Below, in pieces: positions 25,873 through 36,700 of a stretch of 64,000 nt of DNA (positions within the stretch are counted from its first letter, which is position 1; each line of letters starts with the position of its first letter). A program made the position numbers and the translations under genes. Source of the stretch: JACDAE01 sp963717195 (GTDB taxonomy: Bacteria > Chloroflexota > Ktedonobacteria > Ktedonobacterales > Ktedonobacteraceae); the NCBI GenBank assembly GCA_963717195.1, contig CAVQVR010000006.1, positions 434,001-498,000 of the forward strand, given 5' to 3'. The notes beneath the pieces are model-generated. The model made no database searches and had not been told where the DNA came from. It saw nothing but the letters and a program-made list of their open reading frames with translations.

Positions 25873-28722
25873 ATGGAACTCAATCACCGTTTGCAACAAG
25901 AACGAGAGCAGCGTGGTTGGTCCCAGGCCAGAGTAGCTAAGGAATTGGACACGACCGTTCCTACTGTCGCGGCCTGGGAGCAGGGGCTCTCAGTGCCTTC
26001 TCCTTACTTTCAAGAGCGGCTCAGTACTCTCTTTGCTATGGATACCCATACATCAGACTTCACACGAAGATCGCTGCAAGAGGCAGGGAGTACCAGTATC
26101 GCGTTTCTTTTTGTCCCTCACCAACAAGAGGTTGAGTCTTTAGCTGGCTTGAGAGCTATCCGAAATGTGACAGAGGAATATGCAGGAGTGCTCGATCCAA
26201 CACTCCCCAACCCCTCAACAGGCACTAATGGGTTTGTTGGACGTGACTCGCTCCTACAACAGAGCAAGCAGCAGTTGTTTACCTCTCCTGCCCTGGCCCT
26301 TTATGGGCTGCCCGGCATGGGCAAAACAGCATTAGCTCTCACACTTGCCCATGATCCAGAGATGCGTACGAGGTTTTATGACGGAATCCTATGGGCTGGT
26401 CTAGGACCACATCCACAGATACCTGGAATACTGAGTCGTTGGGGAGGTCTCCTTGGTATAGCATCACCTCTGTCAAAGGGGTACAGTAACCATGAAACAT
26501 GGATAGGAGCGTTAAGAAAGGCCATAGGAGAACGCCGCTTTCTGTTGGTGCTCGACGATGCCTGGCAGGGAGAAGCGGTAGAGGCTTTACAAGTAGCTGG
26601 TCCTCATTGCGCCTATCTCGTCACAACACGCTTCACCTCTATCGCAACACAAGTAGCTGCTGACCGGGCTATGCAGGTGAGTGAGTTAGAGGACGCTGAT
26701 GGTGTACACCTGTTAGCACACTTTGCTCCGCAAATCGTCCAGTATGAGGGTGAGACGGCCCTGACCCTGGTTCGTACGGTAGGTGGATTACCCCTTGCAC
26801 TGACCTTAATAGGGAAATATCTCGGTCGCCAGGCCTATAGAGGACATCCACGTCGTTTGAAGACCGCCATAGCACAACTGCACAATGCAGAGCAACGCCT
26901 GCACCTTTTTGCCCCTCAGGCTCCGCTTGAGCACTCCTCCAGCCTGTCAGCCAATGGCACAATCTCTATACAGTCCGTGCTTGCAGTAAGTGACCAACAA
27001 CTTTCTCCCCAGGCTCGCCAGGTGCTCTATACATTATCTGTCTTGCCTGCAAAACCTGCTAGCTTTGCGGCAGAAACTGCGCACATAGTAGCCGACGCCT
27101 CCAGCGCACTACTCGATGGGCTCTGTGATGCGGGACTACTTGAGCACAGTGGGATTGCTCGCTACATGCTGCATCCCGTTATTGCTGACTATGCCCGAGC
27201 ACAACAAAGTGGACCGGAAGCTGCTGCCCAATTGATCAAGTACACACTGAATCTCCTGAACACATACATTGCAGACCCGGTAACATTGGAACAAGAGAGT
27301 GCGACCATTATTGCTGCGCTAGAATGGGCGCGAGAGCTTGGATGGCATGCGGACCTGCTTCGGGGTGTCTGTCTATTTACGCCGTTTTTGTCTCTCTACG
27401 GTTGGTACTCACTCGCTGAACAATTATTATCGCAGGCCTGCGCCATAGCGACACAAGGAGATGATACGCATAGTCTGGTTCAGGTATTAGGATATCGAGG
27501 AACTATCGCCTACCAGCAAGGAAACTACAAGCTAGCAGAAGCGTTCTGTCAGGAAGGGCTTCTGCTGGCTAGAGAGCTTGGCGATCACAAACATATTGGT
27601 CGCTTGTTGACAGAACTCGGCACCATAGCACACGAGCAGGGGAATTATACGCCAGCAGAAGCGTTCTGTCAGGAAGGGCTTCTGCTGGCTAGAGAGCTTG
27701 GCGATCACAAACAGACCTGCCTCCTACTTAAGCTGTCAGGCGTGGTAGCCAAAAAGCGCGGAGACTACCGGCAGGCGGAAGCGTATTTTCAAGAAGGTCT
27801 CACGCTTGCTCGCGTGCTTGAAGATCGCGATTTGATGAGTCTGCTGCTTTTGGCGCTGGGAGGGATTGCTCATGAGCGAGGAGACGAGGGGCTGGCCGAG
27901 ACCTTCTACCAGCAAGCACTGAGAGAAGCTCGTGAATTAAGACAGCGCGAACGTGTCAGTGTTTTGCTCTCCAATCTCGGTGTAGTAGCAGATACGCGCG
28001 GAGACTATGTGCAAGCAGAAGTCTATCTCCACGAGGGGTTGGAGTTGGCGCGTAAAGTGGGACATCGCGAACGTATCAGTTTGCTACTGCTCAATCTTGG
28101 CGTAGTGACTGAGCGGCAAGGGCATGACCTACAAGCAGAAATATATTATCAGGAAGGTCTCGCTCTTGCTCGTGAGTTGGGTCATCGTGAGCGCATCAGC
28201 CTGCTACTGCTTAATCTTGGGGAAGTGAATACGCAGCAAGGGAATTTTTCGCAAGCAGAAACATATTATCAGGAAGGTCTCGCGCTTGCTCGTGAACTGG
28301 GCCATCGCGAGCGCATCTGTGATCTACAGCTCCATCGAGGAACGTTAGCTACCAGGAAAAAGCAGTTGGAGCTAGCAGATGAGTATTTATCCGAGGGACT
28401 CGAACTTGCACGTGCGCTTGAGCATCCCCAGCTTATTTGCCGCTTGCTGATTGCCTGGGGAGATCTGCGCCTCGAGCAACAGCAACCGGAAGTTGCCAAA
28501 CAAGACTTCCAACAGATGCTGGCCTGTGTGCCATCCGACCATCCCACTCTTGTTGCCTTTGCACAATATGGTCTGGCTCGCGTTGCCGCAGCACAGAACC
28601 AGTTTGCTGAAGCAAAGAGGCTGGCGGATGAGAGCCTTCTGATCTTCGAGGTCCGTGGGCATCGTCAGAGAAGTATCGTGAGAACCTTTCTCAACCAGAT
28701 TTCGAGACTCAATAAACAATGA
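25873..28722 (+). CDS. XRE / NB-ARC / TPR protein (STAND NTPase), first of a tandem pair
   Basis: 949 residues. The N-terminal XRE-type helix-turn-helix (4-60; LQQEREQRGWSQARVAKELD) is followed by an NB-ARC ATPase with Walker A LYGLPGMGKTALAL (about 143-156), Walker B FLLVLDDAW (about 222-230) and GLPLAL (about 304). A winged-helix/ARC2 stretch comes next. From about residue 515 to 900 there are roughly ten TPR units on a 40-residue period (YQEGLALARELGHRERI). AAGGAGAGG precedes the ATG. Such STAND proteins switch on nucleotide exchange after ligand binding to the TPRs. The DNA-binding head suggests a transcription regulator, though related proteins act in phage defence. The ligand is unknown. 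Confidence 0.9.
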   Translation: MELNHRLQQEREQRGWSQARVAKELDTTVPTVAAWEQGLSVPSPYFQERLSTLFAMDTHTSDFTRRSLQEAGSTSIAFLFVPHQQEVESLAGLRAIRNVTEEYAGVLDPTLPNPSTGTNGFVGRDSLLQQSKQQLFTSPALALYGLPGMGKTALALTLAHDPEMRTRFYDGILWAGLGPHPQIPGILSRWGGLLGIASPLSKGYSNHETWIGALRKAIGERRFLLVLDDAWQGEAVEALQVAGPHCAYLVTTRFTSIATQVAADRAMQVSELEDADGVHLLAHFAPQIVQYEGETALTLVRTVGGLPLALTLIGKYLGRQAYRGHPRRLKTAIAQLHNAEQRLHLFAPQAPLEHSSSLSANGTISIQSVLAVSDQQLSPQARQVLYTLSVLPAKPASFAAETAHIVADASSALLDGLCDAGLLEHSGIARYMLHPVIADYARAQQSGPEAAAQLIKYTLNLLNTYIADPVTLEQESATIIAALEWARELGWHADLLRGVCLFTPFLSLYGWYSLAEQLLSQACAIATQGDDTHSLVQVLGYRGTIAYQQGNYKLAEAFCQEGLLLARELGDHKHIGRLLTELGTIAHEQGNYTPAEAFCQEGLLLARELGDHKQTCLLLKLSGVVAKKRGDYRQAEAYFQEGLTLARVLEDRDLMSLLLLALGGIAHERGDEGLAETFYQQALREARELRQRERVSVLLSNLGVVADTRGDYVQAEVYLHEGLELARKVGHRERISLLLLNLGVVTERQGHDLQAEIYYQEGLALARELGHRERISLLLLNLGEVNTQQGNFSQAETYYQEGLALARELGHRERICDLQLHRGTLATRKKQLELADEYLSEGLELARALEHPQLICRLLIAWGDLRLEQQQPEVAKQDFQQMLACVPSDHPTLVAFAQYGLARVAAAQNQFAEAKRLADESLLIFEVRGHRQRSIVRTFLNQISRLNKQ
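27534..27713. repeat. Identical 60-nt segments inside TPR units
   Basis: The 60 nt at 27534-27593 recur exactly at 27654-27713, 120 nt apart, which is one TPR unit of 40 codons. Near-identical segments also occur around 28135 and 28255. DNA-level identity indicates recent duplication or gene conversion of TPR units. Confidence 0.8.
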
Positions 28723-28774
28723 GTGCGCATGAGTACCTGGCTATCAAGGTGAAGAAGACAGGAGGGATAGCTCT

Positions 28775-31576
28775 ATGAAGTCCCATCCATTAAAACAGGA
28801 GCGAGAACTGCGAGGATGGTCGTTGCAGAAAGTTGCTGATGCCCTCGGTATTACGTCCAGGACGGTGAGCCGCTGGGAGCATGGCACCGCGATGCCTTAC
28901 CCGCACTATCGGGAACAACTCTGTGTTCTCTTCGGCAAAAATGCCAGGGAGCTGGGCCTGGTGTCGTCAGAGAACGAGGAGCCAAGGGAAGAGACAATTC
29001 CTCTACAATCCCAGCCTTTATCGCCAAAATATGAATTGAAGCTCTACGATCCAATGATCCCCCCGGTGGGAACAGTCGGTCTGATTGGGCGCGATGGGTT
29101 GTTACAGCAACTGAAGCAGCGTTTATGGGCAGGAGACAATCTCGCTTTGTCTGCCATCAATGGTCTACCTGGTATCGGCAAAACAGCTCTCGCCGTAGCC
29201 CTGGCTACTGATACACAAGTACAGGCGCAGTTCTGCGATGGCATCTTGTGGGCAGGTCTGGGAACTGCGCCCAATGTAATTGGGTTGCTGGCCCGCTGGG
29301 GAACATTACTGGGTGTTTCCTCGACCGCGATAGGAAATACGAATAGCCCCCTGGCCTGGGGACAGGCCTTACGTGCCGTGATTGGCAAGCGGCGTATGCT
29401 GCTTGTGATCGATGATGTCTGGCAACTTGATGCAGCCCTGGCCTTGCAAGTTGGCGGTCCTTATTGTGCACACTTGATCACAACACGCTTTCCGCAGATC
29501 GCCTTCGGCTTTGCTATAGAGGGAGCGATGGAGGTTCCCGAACTTTCCGATGCGGATGGGCTGGCCTTGCTCGCTCGCTTTGCTTCAGGACTAGTGGCTC
29601 AGGAGCCTGAACAGGCCATCGCACTGGTGCATTCAGTCGGGTCCTTACCACTAGCACTTACACTGATGGGGAAGCACCTGGCCACTCAAGCATACCATGG
29701 ACAGCCACGGCGCTTGCAGAGAGCGCTTGCAGAATTGCATGATGCGGAGCAGCGGCTCCACCTCAATATGTCCATTCCCTTTATAGAACGTTCCCCTAAT
29801 CTCCCTGCCAACATTTCCTTGTCACTGCACGCAGCCATCGATGTGAGCAACCAGCATCTGAGTTCACAAGCTCGTGAGGCACTGCTCGCCCTGTCCGTCT
29901 TCCCAGCCAAACCAGTGAGCTTCTCAGAAGATGCAGCGCTCGCGGTAACAGGAACGTCCGTAGAGGTACTCGATGAGCTTTCTGATGCAGGACTGTTGGA
30001 GAGTAGCCGTTCTGGTCGCTACAGCTTACATCAGACGATTGCCGATTATGCACGAACACAGCGCACAGGAACGACGGCTTATGAGCGATTGATTACTTAC
30101 GGAATTGAATACGCAGAGAGACAGGCAAAAGACGCTGTGGCGCTGGAGCAGGAAAGTAGCATCATTCTCGCTGCTCTCCATGCAGCATATATTCTAGGGC
30201 GGCATGATGAGCTAGTACGCGGTATTTGCGCAATTGCGCACTTCTTGCAAATGCACGGGGTCTATACGCTTACTAAACTCCATTTGTTAGATAACTACCA
30301 GGCTACAACACCGCTTCGAGACGCACCTAGTGTCACAAGTCCATTGCTGCGTCTTGGCAAAGCTATGCAAACATGGGGAGACGATGTACGGATCGAAACA
30401 TACCTGCAAGAAGGACTGGCACTCGCACATGTGGCTGATGACCATGAACGTGCTGCCACTCTGCTGACAAGCCTGGGGTGGCTTGCTTCGGAGCAAGGGA
30501 ACTATATGCAGGCAGAAATGTACTATCAGGAAGGGCTGGCTCAGGTACGTCAGACAGGAGACCGCGAGCGTGTCAGGGCTCTGCTTGCAGGTCTGGGTTG
30601 GATTGCGGAGAAACGAGGAGATTGCGCACAAGCGGAAACTTATCTTCAAGAAGAGATACATTTGGCGCGTGAAGATGGAGACCATGCTCAGCTTAGTATT
30701 TTGCTGATGAGTCTGGGATGGATCGTCTCAAAGCTGAGTAACTATGCGCAAGCAAAAGCTTACCTGCAGGAAGGGCTGGCCCTCGCACACGAGGCGGGAA
30801 ATCCAGACACGCCCAGTAGAATTTTTAACTGTCTCGCCTGCATCGAACTGGATTGGGGAGACCACTCCCAGGCGGAAACCTACGCACAACAGGGGCTTCT
30901 TCTGGCACGCCAGTTGGGAAATCAGGAACTCACCTGTATATTGATTGGTGGTTTAGGGTGGATTATGGAGAGACAAAGAGAGTATACACAGGCGGAAGCA
31001 TACTATCAGGAAGGACTGGCACTTTCGCGTCAAATTGGTCATCGTGAATTACGTGCCTGGTTTTTAGCAGGACTGGGATGGGTGGCTTATGAACGAAAGG
31101 ACTATGAGCGGGCCGAAGTCTACTTACGGGAAGCGCTTGCCCTGGCACGTCAACTCTCTCATCACGAACTCTTGTTTCGCGTGGTTACTATTTTGGGGCG
31201 TATTGCAGAAAAGCGAGGAGACGATACACAGGCAGAAGCCTACCTGCAAGAAGGGTTGGAGGTGATACGCCAATTGGAATATCGTTCAGTGGAGCAACGT
31301 CAGCACATCTGCAACACCCTCTATCGCCTGGGAGAGCTACATCTTAAACAAGGGAAGATACAAGAGGCGATAGCAGCTTTCCAGGAAATGCTTGCTTCGA
31401 TGCCAGAAGGTAGCCGGGATGTGCAAGCTAAGGCATGGTATGGGTTAGCCCGTAGCATGGCCGCCCAGGGGAATCCCAGTGAGGCACGCAAACTGGGAGA
31501 AGCCAGTCTCGCTCAACTCGAGGCGCTTGGTCATTATAGTGTCAGAGACGTGAAAACCTGGCTAGAGAGTTCATAG
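28775..31576 (+). CDS. XRE / NB-ARC / TPR protein (STAND NTPase), second of a tandem pair
   Basis: 933 residues with the same plan as the upstream gene, 52 nt away: XRE helix-turn-helix (LKQERELRGWSLQKVADALG), Walker A NGLPGIGKTALAV (about 128), Walker B MLLVIDDVW (about 208), GSLPLALTL (about 288), then TPR units on a 40-residue period from about 525 to 870 with recurrent GLGWIAEKRGD. The ribosome site is CAGGAGGGAT. The two proteins are clearly paralogous but diverged in every domain, so the duplication is old. They are probably co-transcribed. The function is inferred as a signal-responsive regulator; no effector domain is present. Confidence 0.9.
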   Translation: MKSHPLKQERELRGWSLQKVADALGITSRTVSRWEHGTAMPYPHYREQLCVLFGKNARELGLVSSENEEPREETIPLQSQPLSPKYELKLYDPMIPPVGTVGLIGRDGLLQQLKQRLWAGDNLALSAINGLPGIGKTALAVALATDTQVQAQFCDGILWAGLGTAPNVIGLLARWGTLLGVSSTAIGNTNSPLAWGQALRAVIGKRRMLLVIDDVWQLDAALALQVGGPYCAHLITTRFPQIAFGFAIEGAMEVPELSDADGLALLARFASGLVAQEPEQAIALVHSVGSLPLALTLMGKHLATQAYHGQPRRLQRALAELHDAEQRLHLNMSIPFIERSPNLPANISLSLHAAIDVSNQHLSSQAREALLALSVFPAKPVSFSEDAALAVTGTSVEVLDELSDAGLLESSRSGRYSLHQTIADYARTQRTGTTAYERLITYGIEYAERQAKDAVALEQESSIILAALHAAYILGRHDELVRGICAIAHFLQMHGVYTLTKLHLLDNYQATTPLRDAPSVTSPLLRLGKAMQTWGDDVRIETYLQEGLALAHVADDHERAATLLTSLGWLASEQGNYMQAEMYYQEGLAQVRQTGDRERVRALLAGLGWIAEKRGDCAQAETYLQEEIHLAREDGDHAQLSILLMSLGWIVSKLSNYAQAKAYLQEGLALAHEAGNPDTPSRIFNCLACIELDWGDHSQAETYAQQGLLLARQLGNQELTCILIGGLGWIMERQREYTQAEAYYQEGLALSRQIGHRELRAWFLAGLGWVAYERKDYERAEVYLREALALARQLSHHELLFRVVTILGRIAEKRGDDTQAEAYLQEGLEVIRQLEYRSVEQRQHICNTLYRLGELHLKQGKIQEAIAAFQEMLASMPEGSRDVQAKAWYGLARSMAAQGNPSEARKLGEASLAQLEALGHYSVRDVKTWLESS

Positions 31577-31605
31577 CAGAACCAATTGTAGTTCTAGAAA
31601 GTTTT

Positions 31606-33471
31606 CTAATATCCCGGTCCTACATCGAAAATGCCTGTAATCGAGGTGCAGGAACTTGTATTGCTCGAACAATATTGCCCTTTCAGGTAATTGCCATCTG
31701 ACAGTTGCTGCACCGCACCATAAAAGTAAAGCGGTTTCTGGCCCTGAGGCTGTTGGATGCTAAAAGAGAAATTGCCCTGCATATCGACGACACCGCTTAA
31801 AGGATCGACCGCCTGGTTAGGAGATACAAACGTCATAGAACCGCTCAACTCGCCGCTGCCTTTTTTTTGCGTTAAGAAGACAGTGATCGTGGATGACTGT
31901 TGCGTCGTGTTATCCTGCATCGAGCCTCGATAGGTATCGGGGATGTAAAGGCCATTCGGCACCACCGTTGGCGTCGGGGTAATGCCGACCGTGGGAGTGG
32001 GCGTCGCGGCGGTTGGTGTGTTCTTCGCCGTGATCGCAGCGGTCTGCGGGGACTTTTGCTGGGAGAAATGAGTGAGGTACAACACTCCGGACAGCACCAG
32101 CACAATAACCACAACGATCCCGATGACCCCAAAGCGCTGGAGCGCGGACCTCTTTGGCACCTGCTGTGGAGGCTGTGCAATCCGACCCGGCCAATCGCTG
32201 GCTACCGTCGGCAGCTCGTGCTCGACCGATCTGTTCACCTGTGGGGTAATGGGTTGATCCGGTCGGACGCTTGCTGGCTTCTCCATGATCGAAGAAGGCG
32301 TTGTCGATTGGCTCTGTGCCGCGCCTGCAGACAGTGCGGATGGCGTCTCCATGCTCTCAGGCGATAGGACATCGATATCCAGTAGCACAGCTTTGGACTG
32401 CTCAGAGGTTGCGTCGGAGTTTGGCACGCGAATGATCTGGCCATGCTGAGCGCCAGCGGGCACCGTCACCGTAACGTGTTGCCCTCCTGGGAGCGTGATC
32501 ATACGACTGATGCCACTCTCTGCCTCCTGTTTGCTGATAGCGAGCGTCGCACGCAGGTCATCCCCAACTGGTTGAAACGTAGTAGCCAACCGGGCCGAGG
32601 GGCTCATAATGGCCTGTTCGAAAGCATCGGCGAATGCAACGATGGAGGGGAAGCGATCCTCCGGCTTCTTCGCCAGAGCACGCAGGATGACTTCATCCAG
32701 GGAAGCCGGGAGGTTTGGGTTGAATGTACTCGGAGCAGGAGGATCAAGCGTAAAGTGCTGGTACATCAGTTGCTCCATGCTGCCGACAAAGGGTGGGCGC
32801 CCCGCGAGCATCTCGTAAGCCATCACGGCCAGCGCATACTGGTCGGTGGCCGGGACGGGCATGCTGCTCCACTGCTCAGGTGCCATAGCAGTAGGTGTGC
32901 CACGAATGGTGTGGCTGGAACTGCTGAGCGTGGCGGAACTGCGGGCCACACCGAAGTCAGCAAGGAGGATGGTTGGGTGGTTCGGGTTCTTCCTGTTGCT
33001 GCGCAAAAGAAAGTTGGGCGGCTTAACGTCGAGGTGGATAACTCCATAATCGTGTGCATACTGAAGGGCCTCGGCAGCTTGCGCGATAAAATATGCGACA
33101 TCTTGCGGCGCGAGGAACGTAATCCCACGCGAGCGCAACCAGTTCGCCAGCGAGCCATCGACGCAAAAAGGCATAACCATATAGCTCAAAGTTGTGTCTT
33201 CGCTTGTCTCTTCGCCGAAATCGTACAGAGGAAGGATATTGGGATGTTCGAGTGCCGCGATGGCCTTCGCTTCACGCTGGAAGAGACGGGCCGCGTTCAA
33301 TGCAGTATCCTCTTCGGGATAAGGCGTGCTTTCGGAACGTATGACCTTGATAGCGACCTGCCGATTTACGCGCTCGTCCTGCATGAGGTATACTTCGCCC
33401 ATCCCACCTTTACCGACTAAGCGCAGAAGATGATAACGTCCGTTTTGGAGCTTTTCTAGTGCCATTTTCAT
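31606..33471 (-). CDS. Membrane Ser/Thr protein kinase (PknB type)
   Basis: 621 residues. A Hanks-type kinase domain (about 8-275) has the glycine loop LVGKGGMGEVYL, Lys in VAIKVIRSE, catalytic HLDVKPPNFLL (HLD instead of the usual HRD), LADFGVARSS and the APE region MAPEQWSS. A juxtamembrane Ser/Pro-rich part follows, then one membrane helix (about 448-470, IGIVVVIVLVLSGVLYL), a Thr/Pro linker and an outside domain of about 120 residues ending SITGIFDVGPGY. That outside domain has no recognised PASTA repeats. The 3' end converges with the NB-ARC gene. The divergent neighbour is an FHA-ABC transporter, and FHA domains bind phospho-threonine, so the kinase may control that transporter. Confidence 0.93.
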   Translation of the reverse strand: MKMALEKLQNGRYHLLRLVGKGGMGEVYLMQDERVNRQVAIKVIRSESTPYPEEDTALNAARLFQREAKAIAALEHPNILPLYDFGEETSEDTTLSYMVMPFCVDGSLANWLRSRGITFLAPQDVAYFIAQAAEALQYAHDYGVIHLDVKPPNFLLRSNRKNPNHPTILLADFGVARSSATLSSSSHTIRGTPTAMAPEQWSSMPVPATDQYALAVMAYEMLAGRPPFVGSMEQLMYQHFTLDPPAPSTFNPNLPASLDEVILRALAKKPEDRFPSIVAFADAFEQAIMSPSARLATTFQPVGDDLRATLAISKQEAESGISRMITLPGGQHVTVTVPAGAQHGQIIRVPNSDATSEQSKAVLLDIDVLSPESMETPSALSAGAAQSQSTTPSSIMEKPASVRPDQPITPQVNRSVEHELPTVASDWPGRIAQPPQQVPKRSALQRFGVIGIVVVIVLVLSGVLYLTHFSQQKSPQTAAITAKNTPTAATPTPTVGITPTPTVVPNGLYIPDTYRGSMQDNTTQQSSTITVFLTQKKGSGELSGSMTFVSPNQAVDPLSGVVDMQGNFSFSIQQPQGQKPLYFYGAVQQLSDGNYLKGQYCSSNTSSCTSITGIFDVGPGY

Positions 33472-33655
33472 ACCTCATAATGGATGACTCTTACGAAGCA
33501 CAGCTCCGTACGAAATACATAGACAATATTACAACATTAGCGATTGACAATGCAACTGTAGCGTCAACTCGTTGAAAATTTGTATGATAGAAATATGTCT
33601 CTTGTCAATTCGCAAAGCATCGTCACTCTACATATTAAATGCGATAAATATTTTA

Positions 33656-33685
33656 TTGACGTGCTCGTATTTCCTTGTGTATAAT
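33656..33685 (+). promoter_or_regulatory. Promoter of the FHA-ABC transporter
   Basis: TTGACG (33656-33661), an 18-nt spacer and a perfect TATAAT (33680-33685), placed 95 nt before the GTG start. It lies in the 308-nt divergent region between the kinase and transporter genes, which is otherwise AT-rich and without a gene. Confidence 0.7.
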
Positions 33686-33779
33686 TGAACAACCAGCTAT
33701 AGAATAATAGCAGGCATAGAATGCAAGTAGTGTGTTATTTGTGCATCTATTGATTGCTTAGCAGCGAGGGAGCAAGCGC

Positions 33780-36700
33780 GTGATTCCTGAGCAGCCGATC
33801 CTGGCCACAATCAAATTCCTCACAGGCCCACTCGCCAACAGTACTTTCGCTATTACCAGGCCAGTGACCACCATTGGACGCGACAGAAGCAACGATATCA
33901 TCATCTCCGATCAGAGAGTCTCACGCTTCCATGCCCGTCTCACCCTCAACAGCGACGGGTGGGAGATCGAGAAGCTTTCCGAAACCAATACGGTTACCGT
34001 CGATCACGAAGAGAGAGAGCAGGTAGCTCTTTCCCAGAATATGATCGTCGGTCTGGGCGATGCCAATAGTTTTATCTTCTCCCTCGCTCCCATTGATAGT
34101 AAACAACCAGAAGGTGCAGTTAAGCTCACCACGCCCTCTGCTGATCATCAAGCTGACTCTGTGCATGAGGCGAAAACAGCCGAGAAGAAGGAACGTTCAC
34201 CAGGAACGGAGGTCGCTTCTCTCTCCACACTGGGGATATCCTCATTAGAGGTCACAGATAATACGACCGGAGTCAAAAAGACATATCCACTTGTAAAGGA
34301 GACGATCAATATTGGGCGCGAGCACAACAATGATATTGTTATCAATGCTGCGTGTGTCTCTGCTCTGCATTGTCAGATCGTCCGTGAGGGAAACAAATGG
34401 GTTCTGCTCCATCCCCACCCTCAGCGAGTGCAGACGCTAAACGGACTGCTCTATCAGGGACGCAAGATAGAGGGGAACCAATCGTTCCGCAAGACGCTGG
34501 CCAACGGTAATGTTTTCCGTATCGGCGACGAGCTTGGTGCTCTTGTGACGCTGACCTACAACGATAACAGTGGCACCTCGCAGGAGGCCACTACCCGCAT
34601 TCAGCCCATTCGTCTGGGAGCTGCGGAGATCAAAATTGGTCGTTTGCAGGAGAACGATGTCGTGCTATCCCATCCCCAGGTCTCGGCACGGCACGCCTAC
34701 CTGGTACGCGAGCAGGATACCTATCGCCTGATCGACCTGCACAGTACCAATCATACGTACATAAATGGTCTGAATGCGATCAGCCAGCTCCTGAAACCTC
34801 GCGATGAGATCCGCATCGGCCCTTTTAGATTTATATATACCGAAACGGAACTTACCCAGTTCGACGAGAGCGATGGCATCCGTATTGAGGCTCTTCACCT
34901 GAAAAAGGTGGGCACCAATCAGACGATATTGCTTAATGATATCTCTTTGCACATACCGACGTGCTCCTTCGTAGCGCTCGTCGGCGGTTCAGGCGCTGGT
35001 AAGACGACGCTGCTGGACGCGCTGAGCGGATTGCGACCCGCTCAAGAAGGCTCAGTTTTCTATAATGGGCAAGACTATTATCGTAATTCCGCGGCCTTCA
35101 GCACCCAGCTTGGCTATGTTCCGCAGGACGATATCATTCACCGCGAGCTGACAGTCGAGCGTGCCTTATACTATGCCGCTCGCTTGCGCCTGCCAAGCGA
35201 TTTTCAGGAGGCGCAGATCGAGCAGCGCATCGACGAGGTGCTCGATGACGTTGAGATGAAACACCGGCGCAAGCTACTCATCAATCAGCTCTCTGGCGGC
35301 CAGCGCAAACGCGTCTCTATCGCGCTCGAACTCCTGGCAAAGCCTAGCGTGTTTTTCCTGGATGAGCCAACATCCGGGTTAGATCCTGGCCTCGACCGCA
35401 AGATGATGATTCTCCTGCGCAGGCTGGCCGATAAGGGTCATACCGTGCTCCTGGTCACGCATGCAACTAACAATATCAATGTATGCGACTACGTGTGCTT
35501 TCTAGCGCAAGGAGGAAACCTGGCCTATTTCGGTCCTCCAGAGGAGACGAAAACGTACTTCAAGACGCCCGATTTCGCTGAGATCTATAGTGCGCTGGAG
35601 CCAGGCGATGAGAAGCGCACTCTTCCAATGGAGGCAAGAGAAAAGTTCAGTCAATCTGAGGAGTACCAGCAATATATTGGTGATTACCTGGATCAGGAGA
35701 CCACAGAGCGATCGGCACGTAAGCAAACTGGACAGGTGAAAGTATCGAGGCGCGGCACCATGTGGCGGCAATTTGCCCTGCTCACCATGCGCTACATCGA
35801 ATTATTGCGCAACGATATGGGCAATCTCGCCATCTTGCTGCTCCAGGCCCCCATCATTGGCCTCCTACTGCTACTCTTTATCAAAGGAGTCGGCGTTGAT
35901 GGCTTCAATCCCGTCAACGTCGTGCAGTGTCCCGCGACGGCTGCTGTGATCTCGGCGCAAGCGTACCCCGATGTGCCAACGCCCAATAATCCTATCGTCA
36001 CGAAGAACTGCCAGCAGGTCGAAGATTTCCTCAAGAATAATCCACAGGGACAGGCATATGCTCGTGCGCGGGGAGGAACCACTCAGGCGCTCCAGGACTT
36101 CATTCTGTCTGGTACGGGCTACGCGCCGACAGTGCTCTTCCTGATGGCATTTTCCGCGATTATGTTTGGGTGCATCAATGCGATCCGCGAGTTCGTCAAG
36201 GAAGCGCCAATCTACCGGCGCGAGCGAACAGTCAATCTTGGTATTCTGCCCTATATGCTCTCGAAGGTCGCCGTGTTGGGGCTGCTGTGCCTCGTCCAGA
36301 GCCTGATCCTCGTGGTGTGCGTCGAAATTCTCGATCCGTTTAGCCACAGCGTCTCTCTGACGCCGTTTCTGGAAGTATATATTACTATCGCGCTCACCTC
36401 GCTTGCGGGGCTGATGATGGGCCTGGCCATCTCGGCTGTCGCGCCGAACAACGATCGCGCAATGAGCTTCTTGCCCCTGCTCTTGCTGCCGCAGGCCATC
36501 TTTTCCGGCGTTATCTTTCCGCTTACGAGCTGGTTCTTGCAGTATCCAGCCATGCTCTTCCCCATCCGCTGGGCGATGGGCGCACTTGGCTCGACAGTTG
36601 GCATGCATAGCGACAAACTTAACGGGGATAAGCTCTTTGACGATGTCTACACCTATCATAGCACGCTCTACTCCATCTATAGCCAGGCGGATGCGCAGCG

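Noticed and set aside
32443..33420. Plus-strand frame of 325 codons opposite the Ser/Thr kinase
   Set aside because: It is the antisense shadow of the kinase domain, whose motifs are unambiguous on the minus strand.
35871..36659. Minus-strand frame of 262 codons opposite the ABCG membrane domain
   Set aside because: It is antisense to a well-supported coding region, with a Gln/Arg/His-rich composition typical of shadows.
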